A stretch of 50,572 bases of DNA from Amycolatopsis sp. WAC 01376 (GTDB lineage Bacteria; Actinomycetota; Actinomycetes; Mycobacteriales; Pseudonocardiaceae): NCBI RefSeq assembly GCF_003947415.1, contig NZ_QHKL01000016.1:1-50572 (forward strand), given 5' to 3'. Positions 1 to 7,828 of this stretch are shown in pieces. The stretch's first letter is position 1. Every line of letters starts with the position of its first letter. Both the position numbers and the translations under genes were made by a program. The notes under the pieces were generated by a model. That model was not told the origin of the DNA. It did not search any database and saw only the letters and a list, made by a program, of their open reading frames with translations.

Positions 1-2
1 TC

Positions 3-56
3 CGCGACGCCATCACCGGAAACCCTTGGCTACCAACAAACATCAAAATAGCCTGA
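3..56 (+). CDS. Possible 3' end of an upstream gene (partial)
   Basis: An open frame enters from the left edge and ends at a TGA at 54-56, giving a 17-residue tail that contains ITGNPWLP. Too little is present to name a family. The frame is open for its whole length, but that is weak evidence over 54 bases. The following 60 bases are relatively AT-rich and could hold the promoter of the next gene. Confidence 0.25.
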   Translation, partial: RDAITGNPWLPTNIKIA

Positions 57-116
57 ACAGTTACGTTGCTTAAAATTACGAACGCTTGTTCGATTGTTTT
101 GCGGTATTCTTGAGGG

Positions 117-1376
117 GTGTCCGAGACTTTCCTTCCCGAGTTGCCGCAGGAACTGTGGCGCGCTGGCAAGCTGGAGCTTGCCCAGGGCGTGCAGCAGTCT
201 TTGCAGGTGATCAGGATGGCCACCGCCGGATTAGGTCAGTTCTTGGCGGAGATCGAGTCTCGGGGCGTCAAAGACTTGTACGGCTATGGCCGCACGGATA
301 AGTGGTTCGCCGATATAGCGGGATTGTCGGTCGGTGAGGCGCGTACGGTGGTGAATCGGGCCATCGCATTGAACCCGACCCGAGCGTTGGACGGCACCGA
401 GGTTCCGCCTGTGGCTCCCGCGACCGCCGCGGTGGCGGCGGAGGGGTTGGTCGGGGATGAGCGGATCGACCAGATCCTGGACATCTTGAAGAACCTCCCG
501 GCCGACACCTCCGCTGAGGATCGGGCCAGTGCGGAGAAGATCCTCGCCAACCTGGCCCCGAACGCCGGGCCACGACAGTTGGTGGACGCCGAAGCGAAAC
601 TGCTGGGCTGGCTGGACCCCGACGGCAACGAACCCAAGGAACCCGAACCCAAGGAACCGCGCCGCGAGATCACCCTGGAGCGCCGCAAAGACGGTTACTG
701 GAAACTCACCGGCTTGCTCGACGATGAGACCGGTGCCCGCACCGCGGCGGCTTTGGAGGCGCACGCGGCGCCGCGGCCGGTGGACGAATTCGGCCAAGCC
801 GATCTGCGGATGAAGTGCGAACGCATGGGTGATGCCTGGGTCGACATCCTGGATCTGGCCATCGCCTGCCCGGACCAGCCGGGTACCAGCGGCTACCGCA
901 CTCTGCTGCATGTCACCATCGGACTCGACGCACTCAAAACCGGTCTCGGCACCGCGTGCCTCGACTTCGTCGGGACCATGACCGCCCGCGAGGCCCGACT
1001 GGCGGCCTGCGACTGCCTGATGCTCCCGGTCGTCATGAGCGCCGCCGGTGAACCCCTCGATGTCGGGCGGCTGCGACGGTTCGTCACCCCCGGCCAGCGA
1101 CGCGCGTTGAACATCCGGGATGGCGGCTGCGCGTTCCCCGGCTGTCATCGGCGGCCCAAGAACTGCCACGCACACCATATTCATCACTGGGCAGACGGAG
1201 GCCCTACGGACCTCCGGAATCTCGTGCTGCTCTGCGGCTTCCACCATCGACTGATCCACCACGGTGATTGGCAAGTCCGGATGGCCGCCGATGGGTTACC
1301 GGAGTTCATCCCACCCCAATACCGAGATCCACTCCGAAAACCCCGCCGCAACACCCTCCACCGCATCACCGCTTGA
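117..1376 (+). CDS. DUF222 / HNH endonuclease-domain protein
   Basis: This 419-residue protein has the two-part build of the actinobacterial DUF222-HNH family (the 13E12 repeat family of mycobacteria). The N-terminal helical DUF222 region covers about residues 20-330. A C-terminal HNH nuclease fold follows at about residues 340-395, with a CAFPGC zinc-type motif, the HAHHIHHW core with its catalytic-type histidines, and a closing LCGFHHRLIHH. Such proteins are usually multicopy and of unproven function; nuclease activity is inferred from the motif. The start is the GTG at 117, preceded by GAGGG very close to the codon. An acidic, proline-rich linker around residues 175-190 contains a repeated KEPEP unit. 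There is no obvious operon partner. It stands alone before a palindrome. Confidence 0.85.
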   Translation: MSETFLPELPQELWRAGKLELAQGVQQSLQVIRMATAGLGQFLAEIESRGVKDLYGYGRTDKWFADIAGLSVGEARTVVNRAIALNPTRALDGTEVPPVAPATAAVAAEGLVGDERIDQILDILKNLPADTSAEDRASAEKILANLAPNAGPRQLVDAEAKLLGWLDPDGNEPKEPEPKEPRREITLERRKDGYWKLTGLLDDETGARTAAALEAHAAPRPVDEFGQADLRMKCERMGDAWVDILDLAIACPDQPGTSGYRTLLHVTIGLDALKTGLGTACLDFVGTMTAREARLAACDCLMLPVVMSAAGEPLDVGRLRRFVTPGQRRALNIRDGGCAFPGCHRRPKNCHAHHIHHWADGGPTDLRNLVLLCGFHHRLIHHGDWQVRMAADGLPEFIPPQYRDPLRKPRRNTLHRITA

Positions 1377-1598
1377 TCCGAGGAGCCCGTGGGCCACACC
1401 GGCGACGGGCCCCTCGGCATGCCCAGCGGACAACCCTGCGCCAAGGGAGCGTGTTCTGGCAGCCCCTTGCTCACGCACCTACTCGCGACCTGCGGCACCC
1501 TCATCTCACGACAGGATTCCGACTTGGAGATGGCGAGCCTCCCGAGCGAGACGCCCCTGTGTGACTACCGGTACCGCTGAGACCCGTGGGGACGTTCC

Positions 1599-1657
1599 CG
1601 TTCCGTGAAGGCCTCCTTGAGGGACTCTGGGTCCCTCAAGGAGGCCTTCACGGAACG
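1599..1657. repeat. Perfect 27-bp inverted repeat, 5-nt loop
   Basis: The left arm 1599-1625 and right arm 1631-1657 are exact reverse complements, separated by TCTGG. The core GTGAAGGCCTCCTT recurs in other palindromes of this window (39138-39188 and 50403-50456). The stem could end transcription of the HNH gene, but it lies about 220 bases past that stop, so a dispersed palindromic element is equally likely. Apart from this hairpin, nothing gene-like is visible in 1377-1827. Confidence 0.85.
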
Positions 1658-1827
1658 ACGATCAGGAACCTAGCCAGCAGAAAGCCCTGACAGGACCGGT
1701 CACAGCACAACCGTGTGGATTTCGGCTCATCCAACGCACCAAAATCCACACAGTCGCCACTCTCCACACGGCCGAGCCCGCCAGCCATGCCTGCACCTCA
1801 AGCAAACCATCCCGCAAGTATCGCCTG

Positions 1828-2143
1828 ATGACCCTGCTGGCCGCCGGCATCGCCGTCGCGACGACGATGGTCGCGCCCGCGACCGCTGTGGCCGCGCCAA
1901 ACTGCACGTCGGATCTGTGCCTGTGGTCGCGCCGACTACACCGGCACGAAGAGCTCGGCGGGCTACTTCGACAAGAACACCCACTGCTACCCGGACAAGC
2001 ACTACAACTCCGCGGTCAGCCGCACCGGGTACAGCATCCGGATGTACAACGGCTCCTCGTGCAACGGCCCGTCATTCGTGCTCGGCCCGGGCAAGCAGGT
2101 CGCGAAGACCCAGTTCGTGGTGCACAGCTTCCGCCGCGCCTGA
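1828..2143 (+). pseudogene. Frameshifted small secreted protein (peptidase-inhibitor I36-like)
   Basis: The frame from ATG 1828 encodes a hydrophobic signal-like stretch ending in a TAVAA cleavage-type site, then CTSDLCLW. From about 1931 the sensible protein continues in the next frame (ADYTGTKSSAGYFDKN, later RMYNGSSCNGPSF), ending at TGA 2141-2143. The cysteine and tyrosine spacing recalls short secreted peptidase-inhibitor I36-type proteins of actinomycetes. A single-base indel in the run around 1921-1932 splits it. Upstream of the ATG the same frame still reads a basic RKYR segment that would suit a signal peptide n-region, but no start codon precedes it, so the original start may also be lost. 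A sequencing error remains possible. Confidence 0.6.
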
Positions 2144-2229
2144 TCGAAGGGCCGCGCGGCTCCCTCGGTGTCACGTTTCCGGCGGCTCTCTCGTCCGACC
2201 GGGGACACGTCCATCGAAGGAGAACCTCA

Positions 2230-2601
2230 ATGCCGAAACCGTTGCGCGTCGCGATCGTCGTGCAGACCCTCGCCGTCTTCCTCACCCCGATCACGGCGGG
2301 GCTCCTGCTGACCGTGCCGTACGGCCACGCACTGCACAGCGCCACGTCTTACACGCTGTTCGTCGTGGCGGTGCTGCACGTGCTCACCGCGGTTCTCGTC
2401 TGGCGACCGGGCGGCGGCTCCCCCAAGCCGATCGTGCCCGCGGCCGTGTTCCTCGCGCTCACGCTGACCCAGGTGTTCCTGGGGTTGGCGCACGTGACGG
2501 CCGTCCACGTTCCGCTCGGTGTCGTGCTGTTCGGCTTCAGCCTCATCCAGCTGGACCGTATTCGGCCCGCTCGGGAAACCGCCGTGCGCTCCGCGTACTA
2601 G
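2230..2601 (+). CDS. Small four-helix membrane protein
   Basis: This 123-residue protein has four hydrophobic helices at about residues 8-28, 38-58, 69-90 and 94-112. The loops are short and the tail is basic (RPARETAVRSAY). ATG 2230 is preceded by GAAGGAGAACC, a good ribosome site. No family is recognised; it resembles the many small integral membrane proteins of actinomycetes that sit beside a regulator. Its TAG stop is shared with the stop of the facing regulator gene in the palindrome CTAG at 2598-2601. Confidence 0.7.
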   Translation: MPKPLRVAIVVQTLAVFLTPITAGLLLTVPYGHALHSATSYTLFVVAVLHVLTAVLVWRPGGGSPKPIVPAAVFLALTLTQVFLGLAHVTAVHVPLGVVLFGFSLIQLDRIRPARETAVRSAY

Positions 2602-3581
2602 CGGCCTTCTTCCAGCAGACCCGCCGCCTGGGGGGTCCGCTGGTACAACACGTAGCGCCCGTCTCGGGCCTTGGTGACGAGGCGCGCCCGGTGCAGCGCG
2701 GCGAGATGGTAGGAGACGGTGCCGGGCGCGTATCCGAGCCGGGCGGCGAGTTCCGTGGTGGATCGGGCGGTTTCGAGGTCCGCCAGCAGGGCCGCTCGGG
2801 CGTTGCCGAGCACTTGCGCGATCGTTTCGGACCGACGGTCCCGGACAGTGCCGATCCCCTGGGCCGGGTAGTAGAGGACGAACTGCCCGGGGGTGTCGAC
2901 CTGGATGATGACGTCGGGCCAGTTGAGCACGCCGGGCGCGAAGACCAGATCCCGGCCGGTGACGTCGATTTCGCCGTCCCACGATTTGGCGACGGTGACG
3001 GCGTCGCCCGCCCAGGCGATGTCGGGGTGGAGCGCTCCGAGCGCCCGGCCGATGCCGTGGGTGGCGATGGCCGTCGCGCGGTGGGCGATGTCCTGGTCGA
3101 TGATCGAGCGCAGTTCGGGCCAGCCCTCGGCGAGGGCGTCCCGCCAGAACCGGGCGAAGCCGTTGGCGAGACGTCGCTGCATCCGCCCCGATTCCGCGAT
3201 CCGGCGGGTCGTGGCGAGCAACGGCCTGTTCCAGTGGGTGCGGGTGAAGGTGAAGATCTGGGTTTCGAGGTCTTCCTGCGGCACGGCTTCGATCCGCGCG
3301 ATCTGCTCGTCGAGCACGTCACGATGCTGCGCGCCGGTCCCCGGCTGCGGGGTGAGCAGGTCGGGTGCATAGGTGTCGCCGTCCTGTGGCAACAGATCCG
3401 CGAGCAGAGCGACGTCGGGATGGGCGAGTGCCGAGCGGGCGAGCGGCCCGGGATCTCCGAACACCGGATGCCGTCCCGACGCGGCGGTGAGTTTCAGCCA
3501 CGCCATGGACTCCGCCGCGGGAGAAGGGGCCAACCGCGTTCTGGACACCGTGTCGGCATCTACACGTAGCGTGAGCACCAC
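2598..3581 (-). CDS. ArsR-type winged-helix transcriptional regulator (DUF5937-like)
   Basis: The protein of about 327 residues has a long N-terminal sensor region (residues 1-240, no recognised ligand motif). A C-terminal winged-helix follows at about 245-325 and contains QVLGNARAALLADLE, TELAARLGYAPGTVSYHLAALH and a wing ending RYVLYQRTP. This order, effector region first and ArsR-like HTH last, is common in actinobacterial regulators annotated as DUF5937. The start is uncertain: adjacent GTG codons at 3581 and 3578 both give a protein beginning VLTLRVDAD, and the long open frame upstream looks non-coding. It converges on the small membrane protein with a 4-base overlap of stops. Confidence 0.75.
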   Translation of the reverse strand: MVLTLRVDADTVSRTRLAPSPAAESMAWLKLTAASGRHPVFGDPGPLARSALAHPDVALLADLLPQDGDTYAPDLLTPQPGTGAQHRDVLDEQIARIEAVPQEDLETQIFTFTRTHWNRPLLATTRRIAESGRMQRRLANGFARFWRDALAEGWPELRSIIDQDIAHRATAIATHGIGRALGALHPDIAWAGDAVTVAKSWDGEIDVTGRDLVFAPGVLNWPDVIIQVDTPGQFVLYYPAQGIGTVRDRRSETIAQVLGNARAALLADLETARSTTELAARLGYAPGTVSYHLAALHRARLVTKARDGRYVLYQRTPQAAGLLEEGR

Positions 3582-3715
3582 CTCGACGGTAGCAGGATTT
3601 GAACCGGCTCGAATCCTTTCCGGCCCGAGGTCCGCGTGGGGTTGAGTGATGGAGCCGGACAACGGCGGCAACGTTCTTTCGCATCCGATACCCGAAGAAC
3701 CTGGGAGTGGTCGTC

Positions 3716-4162
3716 ATGTTGAGGCTCAAGCACAAGGCCGGCGCGGTCGTGGCGGTGGCGGCGTCGGTCGCCGGAATGGTGTTCGCGGCTGCGCCCGCCT
3801 CCGCCACCGTCGCCGCGTATCCCACCAGCGACTTCTCGATCGAGGTCGGGGCGAGCTACTACAAAGGCACGGTCACCTGGTACAACCGCTCGGTCAGCGT
3901 CAACGGAGCGTTCAAGGCCTCCGGATGCCGCCGGGTGTACGCGGAGGCCATCGCGGGCACCAGATGGCTCGACTGGCAGAGTTCCAGCACCTGGTGCGAC
4001 GAATCCGGACCGGCGCCCCTTCACCTCAACGCCGACGTCGACGGCGGGGCCACCAAGGTCAATGTCTGGATGACCACCGAAAACGCCTCCAAGGGCCTCG
4101 AATACTTCGTCTGCACTCGCGGCTACAGCTTGTGCGCCGGTCCTTATGTGGGAATGCCGTGA
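3716..4162 (+). CDS. Small secreted protein
   Basis: The 148-residue product begins with a basic n-region (MLRLKHKAG), a hydrophobic core and an ASA-T cleavage-type site near residue 30. The mature part has four cysteines (in SGCRR, TWCDE, FVCTR and SLCAG), so two disulfides are plausible. No known family is recognised. ATG 3716 is chosen over the in-frame GTG 3707 because GGGAG at 3703-3707 sits at proper distance from the ATG. It is followed after 23 bases by a second secreted protein and may be cotranscribed with it. Confidence 0.7.
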   Translation: MLRLKHKAGAVVAVAASVAGMVFAAAPASATVAAYPTSDFSIEVGASYYKGTVTWYNRSVSVNGAFKASGCRRVYAEAIAGTRWLDWQSSSTWCDESGPAPLHLNADVDGGATKVNVWMTTENASKGLEYFVCTRGYSLCAGPYVGMP

Positions 4163-4185
4163 CGAATCCAGAACGGAAAGCACCG

Positions 4186-5214
4186 ATGAGGAGATCCCCT
4201 TTGAACGTCCGCACCTTGGCCGCGACGGCGGTGTTCGCACTGATCGCCTGTCTGCTGGCCGCCACACCGGCACAGGCGGCGACTTCCGCCACCTTCACCC
4301 CGCAAACGATTCTGGCGCCCGGGCTCCCGGCGGGAGGCGGGGTCGACCAGAACGTCACTCCCGTCGGCACCATCTCGCTGAACATGACCGCCACGCAAAC
4401 CGCGTACGTGGTCTCGAAAATGCGAGTCAACAACGCCACCATCCGCAGCCTCTTCGACAACGAGGTCGTCTGCCGGGGTCCGGGCGGCTGGAGCAAGAAC
4501 ATGGTGATCGGGCAGAACGTCTACGACGTGAACTCCGGCTCCCCGTTGCAGGACGCGACGCTCTACACCCGTTTCCTCGTCCACCCCGGCGTCGCCGGCA
4601 CGGTGACCTGCACCGCGAACGTGCGGGGTAATTCGCTCAACGCCAACGACGCCACCTACCGCTTGGTCAGCGGGTACATCACGTTCGCCGACACCTCGGT
4701 CACCAACGCCACCGACGGGCAGCCGGTGCAGTCCAGCGTGAGCGCGGCGGGCGCGCCCCTCAACTCCGGTGCCCCGGTGGTGCGGCAGCCCGCGCTCGAC
4801 TATTTCGACCTGCCGTCGACCGTGCAGGGCCTGAACGTGGTCGGCGATGTCGAACTGCAGGTCTGCGTGCCGAACACGCCGTGCGACAAGCAGAAGACGG
4901 CCTTGGTGAAGTTCACGCTCTTCATCAACCAATGGAAGTCGGACGGCACACTCTGCAAGACCGACAGCAGTGTCGAGGTCACGCACGACGTGCCGTACTG
5001 GGTGCACCACAAGTACGTGCCGCTCAACAAGCCGGACTTCACGGTCAGCAAGGCGCCGGGCTGCGTCCCCCGGTTCAACGCCTACGTCAAGGCCGAGTGG
5101 CTGGGCGGCGAGACCGCCGGCATCCAGGGGACGGCGCTCAGGCTCACCGACTCGCGCGGCTCGACGACCACGCATGCCTCCGACATGAGCCACGCGTACG
5201 TCCTGCCGTACTGA
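4186..5214 (+). CDS. Secreted protein of unknown function
   Basis: The 342-residue product has a signal peptide with basic MRRSPLNVR, a hydrophobic core and an AQA-A cleavage site near residue 29. The mature protein is rich in Thr, Val and Asn with beta-strand-like alternation. It contains four to six cysteines (EVVCRG, TVTCTAN, LQVCVPNTPCDK, TLCKTD, APGCV). There are no recognised catalytic motifs, and the composition suggests an extracellular beta-sandwich protein. ATG 4186 is preceded by GGAAAG at 7-8 bases. The open frame extends far upstream but overlaps the preceding gene, so that extension is not coding. Confidence 0.7.
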   Translation: MRRSPLNVRTLAATAVFALIACLLAATPAQAATSATFTPQTILAPGLPAGGGVDQNVTPVGTISLNMTATQTAYVVSKMRVNNATIRSLFDNEVVCRGPGGWSKNMVIGQNVYDVNSGSPLQDATLYTRFLVHPGVAGTVTCTANVRGNSLNANDATYRLVSGYITFADTSVTNATDGQPVQSSVSAAGAPLNSGAPVVRQPALDYFDLPSTVQGLNVVGDVELQVCVPNTPCDKQKTALVKFTLFINQWKSDGTLCKTDSSVEVTHDVPYWVHHKYVPLNKPDFTVSKAPGCVPRFNAYVKAEWLGGETAGIQGTALRLTDSRGSTTTHASDMSHAYVLPY

Positions 5215-5236
5215 TCACTTCCACCTGAAACCTGGG

Positions 5237-5265
5237 CAGTGCGGTGCACTCAGTGCGCCGCACTG
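5237..5265. terminator. Candidate bidirectional terminator hairpin
   Basis: CAGTGCGG (5237-5244) and CCGCACTG (5258-5265) are exact reverse complements around a 13-nt loop. They lie between the secreted-protein stop and the convergent tetR gene, and the right arm runs into the last tetR codons. There is no U-tract, which is usual for actinomycete terminators. Confidence 0.45.
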
Positions 5266-5846
5266 TCCAGTGCCATCAAGGCGTTTCGCACGCCCTGCTC
5301 GAGGATGTCGTCGGCGAGTTTCCGGTCGGACAGCGCGCGGGAGAGCTGAAGAGTCCCGACCAGTGAGGCGTAGACGCTGAGGACCTTGACGCGCGCCGAC
5401 GCCGGATCGTGCGGCGCCAGCCGGGCGGCGATGTCGTCGATGAACGCGAGCACGCTGTCGGTGTAGGCCTGTTTGGTCGGATCGGTGCACCGGGTGATCT
5501 CGTCGAGCAGGGCCGCGGACGGGCAGCCTCCCTCGGGATTGTCGCGATGCTCGGGCGAGAGGTACTCGCGCACCATCTGCTCGATTCCGGCGCGGCCGGG
5601 CGCGATCGAGTCGAGCCACTCGCGCTGTTCGCGCAACTGTTCGGAGACCGCGGTGGCGACCAGGTCCTCCTTGGATTCGAAGTGCGCGTAGAAGGCGCCG
5701 TTGGTCAGCCCGGCGTCCTTCATGAGCGTGGCCACCCCGGAGCCGTCGATGCCGTCGCGTTTGAACCGGCGGCCCGCCGTCTCGACGATCCGGCGCCGCG
5801 TCTCCAGCTTGTGCTCTTTCCCGTACCGCACCACGCGCTTCTCCAC
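5250..5846 (-). CDS. TetR/AcrR family transcriptional repressor
   Basis: The 198-residue protein has the standard TetR build. The N-terminal HTH covers residues 15-65, with RRRIVETAGRRF, GVATLMKDAGLTNGAFYAHF and a following KEDLV. The C-terminal part is all helical and binds an unknown ligand; it resembles the TetR_C class that includes a GGCPSAALLDE segment. The start is the GTG at 5846, and a ribosome site is weak. It is divergent from an SDR / oxidoreductase / hydrolase operon, and two near-identical 18-bp imperfect palindromes lie between them, so it very likely represses both itself and that operon. Confidence 0.88.
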   Translation of the reverse strand: MEKRVVRYGKEHKLETRRRIVETAGRRFKRDGIDGSGVATLMKDAGLTNGAFYAHFESKEDLVATAVSEQLREQREWLDSIAPGRAGIEQMVREYLSPEHRDNPEGGCPSAALLDEITRCTDPTKQAYTDSVLAFIDDIAARLAPHDPASARVKVLSVYASLVGTLQLSRALSDRKLADDILEQGVRNALMALDSAAH

Positions 5847-5863
5847 TCGCCGCGACCGTCACC

Positions 5864-5881
5864 CATGTTAGTACGATCATA
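5864..5881. promoter_or_regulatory. Candidate TetR operator, copy 1
   Basis: CATGTTAGTACGATCATA matches the second copy at 5926-5943 at 14 of 18 positions and is itself a partial palindrome (ATG, central GTAC, CAT). It lies 18 bases upstream of the tetR start, where binding would block tetR expression. The assignment rests on the pairing and position; binding is inferred. Confidence 0.6.
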
Positions 5882-5925
5882 ATCCAAATCAGGCCGAACT
5901 CTTGCGTCGGGACTCAACCCGTGCT

Positions 5926-5943
5926 TATGGTATTACGACCATA
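5926..5943. promoter_or_regulatory. Candidate TetR operator, copy 2
   Basis: TATGGTATTACGACCATA has perfect 6-bp arms (TATGGT / ACCATA) around ATTACG. It ends 16 bases upstream of the SDR start and just before its AAAGGAG ribosome site. It shares the ACGA(T/C)CATAATC core with copy 1, and the two copies are 62 bases apart, about six helical turns. Confidence 0.62.
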
Positions 5944-5959
5944 ATCTAAAGGAGTGGCC

Positions 5960-6775
5960 ATGACAACGACCAAGCCGGTGGCGCTGGTGACCGGCGCATC
6001 GTCCGGTATCGGCAAGGCGGCCACGCTCGCCCTCTCCGACGCCGGTTTCCGCGTGATCGGCACGAGCCGCGACACCTCGCGGGCCACGGCCGTCGAGGGC
6101 GTCACGTTGCTCGACCTCGACGTGACGAGCGACGATTCGGTCGCCTCCGTGGTCCAGGAGGTGATCGCCCGCTTCGGACGTATCGACGTCCTGGTCAACA
6201 ACGCCGGTGTGGGCGCGAACGGCGCCGCCGAGGAGATCTCCGCCGACCAGGCGCGGCGGGTCTTCGACGTCAACGTCTTCGGCCTCATACGCATGACCAG
6301 GGCAGTCCTGCCGCGGATGCGCGAACAGAGTGGCGGCCGCATCGTCAACGTCTCGTCCGTCGGGGGTTTCGTGCCCAACCCGTTCATGGCCGTGTACGTC
6401 TCGACCAAGCACGCGGTCGAGGGCTATTCCGAGTCGTTGGACCACGAAGTCCGCGAACACGGCGTGCGGGTGCTGCGCGTCCAGCCCGGCCCCGTCAACA
6501 CCCCGTTCGACGCCAACGTGGTGCAGGCCGACGCCCCACTGGAGGTCTACGCGCACCAACGGGGTGTCTTCGAGGACGTGATGCGGGAGTCGATGCGCGG
6601 CGGTGAAGATCCCGCCGCCGTCGCCAAGGTGATCGTCGCGGCGGCCACCGACGCGAAGCCGAAGTCGCGGTACCTCGCCGGCTCGACCGCCGCCCGCGTC
6701 GCCGTACTCCGCCGCGTCGCGCCTGCCCGCGTCTTCGACCGGGGTGTCCGCAAGCTCAACCGGATGACCGGCTGA
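5960..6775 (+). CDS. Short-chain dehydrogenase/reductase (SDR)
   Basis: This 271-residue classical SDR has the Rossmann NAD(P) motif TGASSGIG at residues 11-18, NNAG at 80-83, the catalytic serine in NVSSVGG (S132/S133), and the YxxxK pair Y146 and K150. The TSRD segment after beta-2 suggests NADP preference. The substrate is unknown. ATG 5960 is preferred over the in-frame GTG 5954 because AAAGGAG at 5948-5954 would overlap the GTG. It is the first gene of a three-gene operon controlled by the divergent TetR, suggesting an inducible carbonyl or quinone detoxification set. Confidence 0.9.
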   Translation: MTTTKPVALVTGASSGIGKAATLALSDAGFRVIGTSRDTSRATAVEGVTLLDLDVTSDDSVASVVQEVIARFGRIDVLVNNAGVGANGAAEEISADQARRVFDVNVFGLIRMTRAVLPRMREQSGGRIVNVSSVGGFVPNPFMAVYVSTKHAVEGYSESLDHEVREHGVRVLRVQPGPVNTPFDANVVQADAPLEVYAHQRGVFEDVMRESMRGGEDPAAVAKVIVAAATDAKPKSRYLAGSTAARVAVLRRVAPARVFDRGVRKLNRMTG

Positions 6776-6802
6776 CATTTTCCGTACGGGGAAAGGCAAG
6801 CC

Positions 6803-7828
6803 ATGAAGGCATTCATCGTCGACCGCTACGGAAGCAGTGACGGCAACGTCCGGGCGGCCGAAATGCCGGAGCCCGACGTCGGCCCGCACGACGTACTGGT
6901 CCGCATCCACGCCGCGGGGGTCAACGCCCTCGACCTCAAGATCAGGGACGGCGAGTTCAAGCTCATCCTCCCCTACCGTCCGCCGTTCATCCTGGGCAAC
7001 GACGTGGCGGGAGTCGTGGTCCGGGTCGGCGCATTGGTGCGGAAGTTCCAGGCGGGCGACGAGGTCTACGCACGTCCGGACAAGGACCGGATCGGCACCT
7101 TCGCGGAGTTCATCGCCGTCCACGAGAACGATCTGGCGATCAAACCGAAGCAGCTGACGATGGAACAAGCCGCCTCGATTCCGCTGGTCGGTTTGACGGC
7201 TTGGCAGGCGCTGGTCGAAATCGCCGACGTGCGGCCGGGGCAGAAGGTCCTCGTCCACGCGGGCTCCGGCGGCGTGGGGACGTTCGCGATCCAGCTGGCG
7301 AAACATCTCGGCGCCACCGTGGCCACGACCGCCGGCACGGCCAACGTCGATCTGGTCGAACGCCTCGGCGCGGACATCGTCGTCGATTACCGGCAGGAGG
7401 ACTTCGAGTCCGTCCTGCGGGATTACGACGTGGTGCTCAACAGCCTGGACGACAAGACACTCAAGAAGTCCCTGACCGTGCTGAAACCCGGCGGAAAGCT
7501 CATCTCGATCTCCGGCCCTCCGGATCCCGCCTTCGCGCGGGAGCTCGGCAAGCCGTGGATCCTGCGGCCGGTGACGCGGGTGCTGAGCCACCGGATCCGG
7601 AAAGCCGCCCGCCGCCGCCAAGTCGCCTACTCGTTCCTCTTCATGCGGGCGAACGGCGCTCAGCTGAGCGAAATCACCTCGCTCGTCGACTCCGCCGTGA
7701 TCAAGCCGGTCATCGACCGGGTGTTCCCTTTCGAAGCGACCAAAGAGGCCCTGGCGTACGTCCAAAAAGGACGTGCCAAGGGCAAGGTCGTCATCGCCGT
7801 CCGAGAGAACCAGAAGGAGACGTCATGA
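6803..7828 (+). CDS. NADP-dependent zinc-less alcohol dehydrogenase / quinone oxidoreductase (MDR family)
   Basis: The 341-residue protein belongs to the medium-chain reductase superfamily. It has a GroES-like N-terminal half (VLVRIHAAGVNALDLKIR, ILGNDVAGVV) and a Rossmann half with VHAGSGGVGTFAIQLAKHLGA at about residues 152-172. The GHE zinc motif is replaced by GND and no four-cysteine lobe is seen, so it is of the quinone-oxidoreductase (QOR) type. It probably reduces an enone or quinone with NADPH. GGGGAAAGGC precedes the ATG. Its stop overlaps the next start by 4 bases (ATGA), indicating translational coupling. Confidence 0.88.
   Translation: MKAFIVDRYGSSDGNVRAAEMPEPDVGPHDVLVRIHAAGVNALDLKIRDGEFKLILPYRPPFILGNDVAGVVVRVGALVRKFQAGDEVYARPDKDRIGTFAEFIAVHENDLAIKPKQLTMEQAASIPLVGLTAWQALVEIADVRPGQKVLVHAGSGGVGTFAIQLAKHLGATVATTAGTANVDLVERLGADIVVDYRQEDFESVLRDYDVVLNSLDDKTLKKSLTVLKPGGKLISISGPPDPAFARELGKPWILRPVTRVLSHRIRKAARRRQVAYSFLFMRANGAQLSEITSLVDSAVIKPVIDRVFPFEATKEALAYVQKGRAKGKVVIAVRENQKETS

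Noticed and set aside
1921..1932. Programmed -1 frameshift in the secreted peptide gene
   Set aside because: No slippery heptamer or downstream pseudoknot is evident, and the gene also lacks a good start, so decay or sequencing error fits better.
1713..3569. A 618-codon plus-strand open frame across several genes
   Set aside because: It overlaps the frameshifted peptide gene, the membrane protein and the opposite-strand ArsR-type gene. Its composition is Arg-rich repeat-like and no domain is visible; it is a high-GC shadow frame.
5933..7765. A 610-codon minus-strand frame opposite the SDR and oxidoreductase
   Set aside because: It is rich in His, Arg, Val and Asp without hydrophobic or catalytic patterns, and the plus-strand genes have full motifs and ribosome sites.
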